Assembly: GCA_015062825.1 (NCBI GenBank)
Contig: SUTR01000026.1
Coordinates: 1-35,122 of the forward strand
DNA: 35,122 bases
Origin: Methanosphaera stadtmanae
GTDB lineage: Archaea > Methanobacteriota > Methanobacteria > Methanobacteriales > Methanobacteriaceae
Reading direction: 5' to 3'
Part shown: positions 34,401 to 35,122 of the stretch, one piece after another
How the letters are laid out: each line of letters starts with the position of its first letter
Position numbering within the stretch: position 1 is the first letter of the stretch
Made by a program: the position numbers and the translations under genes
The notes under the pieces: model-generated
What the model saw: only the letters and a program-made list of their open reading frames with translations
Databases searched by the model: none
What the model was told of the DNA's origin: nothing

Positions 34401-35122
34401 TAGGTATATCATTAACACTAAGTGTTGTTCTTAATGTGTCTAATTTAATTATTTTAAATGTTCTTTCAATATTTGAATAATTCCCACTTTCATCAATAAA
34501 TGATAAAGTAACGTTATGTTCACCTACACTTAAATCATCAACATATATATCTGAATCATAACTATATTCATCATATAAATTTATTGTTTCATATACTTGG
34601 CCATCTAATGTTACAATTACTTTTCGGCCATCCCCATAAACAAGTTCATCCCAATAATCATCATATACTGTACAATCAATTGAGATTAAATATTCATCTT
34701 TATAAACTGTTCTATCATAAACTGAATTGAAATGCGGAACTCGTTTAATTATAATTAAAGAAGTAGTTTGAATTAAAGATTGATCTTCAAATTGTATAGC
34801 CCATTTTAAAGTATCAGTTCCAGTTGAATAAAATTGATCTCTTGATATAATTATAAAATTTCCTTCACGATTATATGGAATATGAGAACCATATAAAGTT
34901 AAATCATTTATTGTGAATTCAGGCATTATTTCATTCCCATTAGCATCTTTAATTATTATTGGAATGGATACTTCTTGAGTATCATATTCTACTATTACAT
35001 CATCTATTTCTACTATATAATTTGATACATGATAAATATCAAAACTATTATAATAGGAACTATTTGCATAAATTCCTGATAGATCAGTATAATTTATATA
35101 ATAACTTACACTTATTGGATAA
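28465..35122 (-). CDS. Giant adhesin-like surface protein, 5' end outside the window
   Basis: At least 2218 codons. An ATG at 34926 is not the start: the frame stays open to base 35122 and continues the same repeat type upstream. Numbering from that Met: residues 1-1550 are Tyr/Asp/Asn-rich beta-sandwich repeats, including two clear tandem copies of about 305 residues (compare DTLKW near 38 with YTLEW near 343, and DLSVGEH 131 with DLSIGEH 434), then shorter Ig-like units (FTLTV / NVTC / KDINGT type) and invasin-like domains (ATGQKVSNADIKVTIPEQ). About 1567-1857 is a coiled-coil rod rich in Leu, Asn, Gln and Thr. Three Ig-like domains end the protein (TTTIIRS), without sorting motif, membrane helix or cell wall-binding repeat. 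It is an exported, probably N-glycosylated surface protein of the methanogen adhesin-like type; signal peptide and anchor are unseen. Low Cys. Confidence 0.9.
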   Translation of the reverse strand, partial: YPISVSYYINYTDLSGIYANSSYYNSFDIYHVSNYIVEIDDVIVEYDTQEVSIPIIIKDANGNEIMPEFTINDLTLYGSHIPYNREGNFIIISRDQFYSTGTDTLKWAIQFEDQSLIQTTSLIIIKRVPHFNSVYDRTVYKDEYLISIDCTVYDDYWDELVYGDGRKVIVTLDGQVYETINLYDEYSYDSDIYVDDLSVGEHNVTLSFIDESGNYSNIERTFKIIKLDTLRTTLSVNDIPIIFSTDENVEIKFNVSEYSTDNQVTKGNVSFIFYKDDEQILLKTVDVNETELTIGLNDLLSYYDTINYPLYVPVIISYNDSTGEFQNVTAEKYVNIYKSSVNTVEVPNMEGNIRDDIIIPITVRDEYNNIINPDEYRVTITNRPGNMDLTKDENNIRLSTNGVYANNYTLEWLIIFEDGSVSTTNSSLILKQSMIPRGNHTIYKNQKEYWFEIEVYSYYDDSWDYKTIPGSVTIQMDGEIYKVIDSFSGYDYNCVSVSDLSIGEHRLLFIYEDENGNNLCNSTVILNKINTELTNINGEFPYYIFITDEKININFSVYTSNTYQKVNEGVVTLSVYDYDTNSYVELQTVNVEEQTFTINTNEILTHLNDNYPTDANFQLYYNNITDKYSSSNTYYSVDVYDKFPVNLEFNNYILDDDYTTFNISVKDYEGNDISQGEVTISGYDMNNNDVTFTQSSQVSNGIALITITSPNLYEYTGDEFYLTIKYHENNTYEDYETSRYEIIRESLFIEINDMIVPEDDYIIIPYVLKNKEGEILYLDGDINLYINNSSYNYYIEENEINFVSWKEGVYNVFVSFETDEKYQQTFTTFTLTVKKLKQTQINYLKYDINEDSTTFNFKVQAYDDDLNTWVGVNTGMVNVTCNINDTLFTATGSVVDGIAAITFDGLNIQKYVGQEFFISALYHDDDYQYRDSRYDNWKQINKYLTIHVNDTIVPKSTWTYVPVVLKDINGTQIDPEGTISIEPHGPIQVEYDYYNKTLGILYYGDNLGTYEYTLKFVDMYGDYETAETVVNLTFKIIKKVNVNYLSYDTEDDSTLFKFSVIDEHGLNVTKGSLNITIECDGEQKYTQENIEVMDGIATLNAQNFVFDNYRGSICTIYYNYTDGNDTYWDYQNQTSFTVKDTLNLTAKDTSAMSWESINTTFTLKDKEGNDVGIDGYITITDASNNKYVDEVYVDNSFITFSSNNINYPDIYHLKLLYNSNDGLYSSNVYIITVKLYYPAAIYSVEEEYVYNKTTDSIEDIRFNLFDPSYGNGTLFAYLENDVDTIEINVHSNNVDRIDLNEFKDKFRQMQAGSHLLTIKYISDSEVILPNITTTKIMIPGTSTINTDKEEYSYYSSVEDNVELTIYDESNNNGTVVVYLVVDDNEIPIMAYYNMQSESISLNSIAKQLESKYGYTQGDSANLKLVYNSDFKYLDISQTEFTINFVEEKLSITSEVLNDTVGCVEVKVIVTDDYINEPVSNVDVTIKLDDVRTVSAVTDGNGQVTLTPDVTFADQTYDIIAVYNDKQYNQTEEITIKQRSTEIIYTINNNIEGNVDIEISVVDKATGQKVSNADIKVTIPEQPEQTLTTDENGVKTINPELTPGTYEIPVEYPETINYTQSQNTIAITVQEEDNRIKELEEQLRQANDNITQLTQEVKDLNDTKNNLTNQLAQANDKIAQQNDTINNLNNNITQLEQQLANATKNITDLKDKLAASQANATQLKSQLDSVNASLNDAQQQIAQQEKTIDNLEKQLAQANNNITQLKSQVNDLNNTKTNLEKQLAQANNNITDLKDKLAASQANATQLDSQLKALNQTKNNLEKELNETNKNLTTAKEQINTLNNKVNDLNKQLTNAKNNITALNNTLKDLNNTINNQNKTIADQNKTINNQNKTINDLNKTINNQTKTIDNLTKQIENLTAIKNITLTVSATNTSVGSTVTFTATLKESTGADVNNGLVSFKVNGETLKDEQGNTIFAKVSNGKASIKYTAQKTWYNKNLTVMAAYSGHGYNECRNTTNNFVVTAGKVNLKIADQKAHENGENTQFVVTVTDDNGNPIKSGQVLIKINGVTLKDANGKTITAKVANGLAIFDYKIALSARVHDITAVYSEKGYQRTEAKNTLNVTKGEAFIRVDPIKTSSDTTQVTANIVNQFKVNVDSQVAVAFKLNGRTAARTTAVNGVINATLDTKFTPGTYLLEIIIGETGMYKSDRVTTTIIRS
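29440..29466 (-). repeat. 27-bp direct repeat, copy 1 (TINNQNKTI)
   Basis: Identical to 29482-29508; offset 42 bp, that is 14 codons or 2 heptads. It belongs to a run of six to seven heptads T-I-x-N/D-Q/L-N/T-K. Confidence 0.85.
29482..29508 (-). repeat. 27-bp direct repeat, copy 2 (TINNQNKTI)
   Basis: Second copy of 29440-29466, in frame. Confidence 0.85.
29704..29760 (-). repeat. 57-bp direct repeat, copy 1, in adhesin coiled coil
   Basis: Identical to 29956-30012. It encodes DLKDKLAASQANATQL. The offset is 252 bp, 84 codons or exactly 12 heptads. Confidence 0.9.
29759..29787 (-). repeat. 29-bp direct repeat, copy 1 (LEKQLAQANNN)
   Basis: Identical to 29843-29871; offset 84 bp, that is 28 codons or 4 heptads. 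Confidence 0.85.
29843..29871 (-). repeat. 29-bp direct repeat, copy 2 (LEKQLAQANNN)
   Basis: Second copy of 29759-29787 in the same frame of the coiled-coil region. Confidence 0.85.
29956..30012 (-). repeat. 57-bp direct repeat, copy 2, in adhesin coiled coil
   Basis: Second identical copy of 29704-29760, in the same reading frame. Exchange between the copies would remove or add 84 residues without shifting frame or heptad phase. Confidence 0.9.

Overview
The window is strongly AT-rich archaeal DNA, most likely from a Methanobacteriales methanogen and probably Methanosphaera or a close relative. The evidence is an archaeal-type mevalonate operon (mevalonate kinase, isopentenyl phosphate kinase, type II IPP isomerase, short-chain prenyl diphosphate synthase) with an aRNase J gene inside it, archaeal TATA boxes and leaderless starts next to GGAGG/GGTGAT ribosome sites, U-tract terminators, and a very large Asn/Thr-rich adhesin-like protein. 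I see no tRNA, rRNA, CRISPR array, insertion sequence or integrase.

Left part (1-8.1 kb): osmotic and potassium functions. A BCCT betaine-type transporter (-), a small anchored low-complexity protein, a 154-residue orphan and a 4-TM protein (+), a TrkH potassium transporter (+), then a convergent two-gene unit with a six-TM potassium channel and an acidic orphan (-). A stand-alone class II glutamine amidotransferase follows.

Centre-left (8.1-16.9 kb, mostly -): a redox and stress set. It holds a flavodoxin overlapping a Cys-type glutathione/thioredoxin peroxidase, a sirtuin whose catalytic His is replaced by Gln (class M / SirTM-like, so probably an ADP-ribosyltransferase), AzlC/AzlD, a flavodoxin-2[4Fe-4S] EFR1-type protein, a GNAT-like protein, a serine hydrolase, a cupin plus double carboxymuconolactone decarboxylase pair, and a cysteine-synthase-family enzyme (+).

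Centre-right (17-22.8 kb, -): ferritin with its own promoter, then the tight operon mvk-ipk-fni-rnj-idsA for archaeal lipid precursors.

Right part: on + an M42 aminopeptidase, MntP, a methyltransferase preceded by a perfect 16-bp metal-regulator-like palindrome, and a nitroreductase/flavin reductase pair; on - a CDF transporter and finally a giant surface protein (at least 2218 codons, 5' end outside the window) with about 305-residue tandem units, a roughly 290-residue coiled-coil rod dense in N-glycosylation sequons, and three C-terminal Ig-like modules.

The points most worth following are three genes whose best-supported start is ATT at normal Shine-Dalgarno distance, the Gln-substituted sirtuin, and the register-preserving repeats and heptad-spaced sequons in the adhesin rod. 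Several starts below were moved from the longest open frame to the codon that a ribosome site supports.
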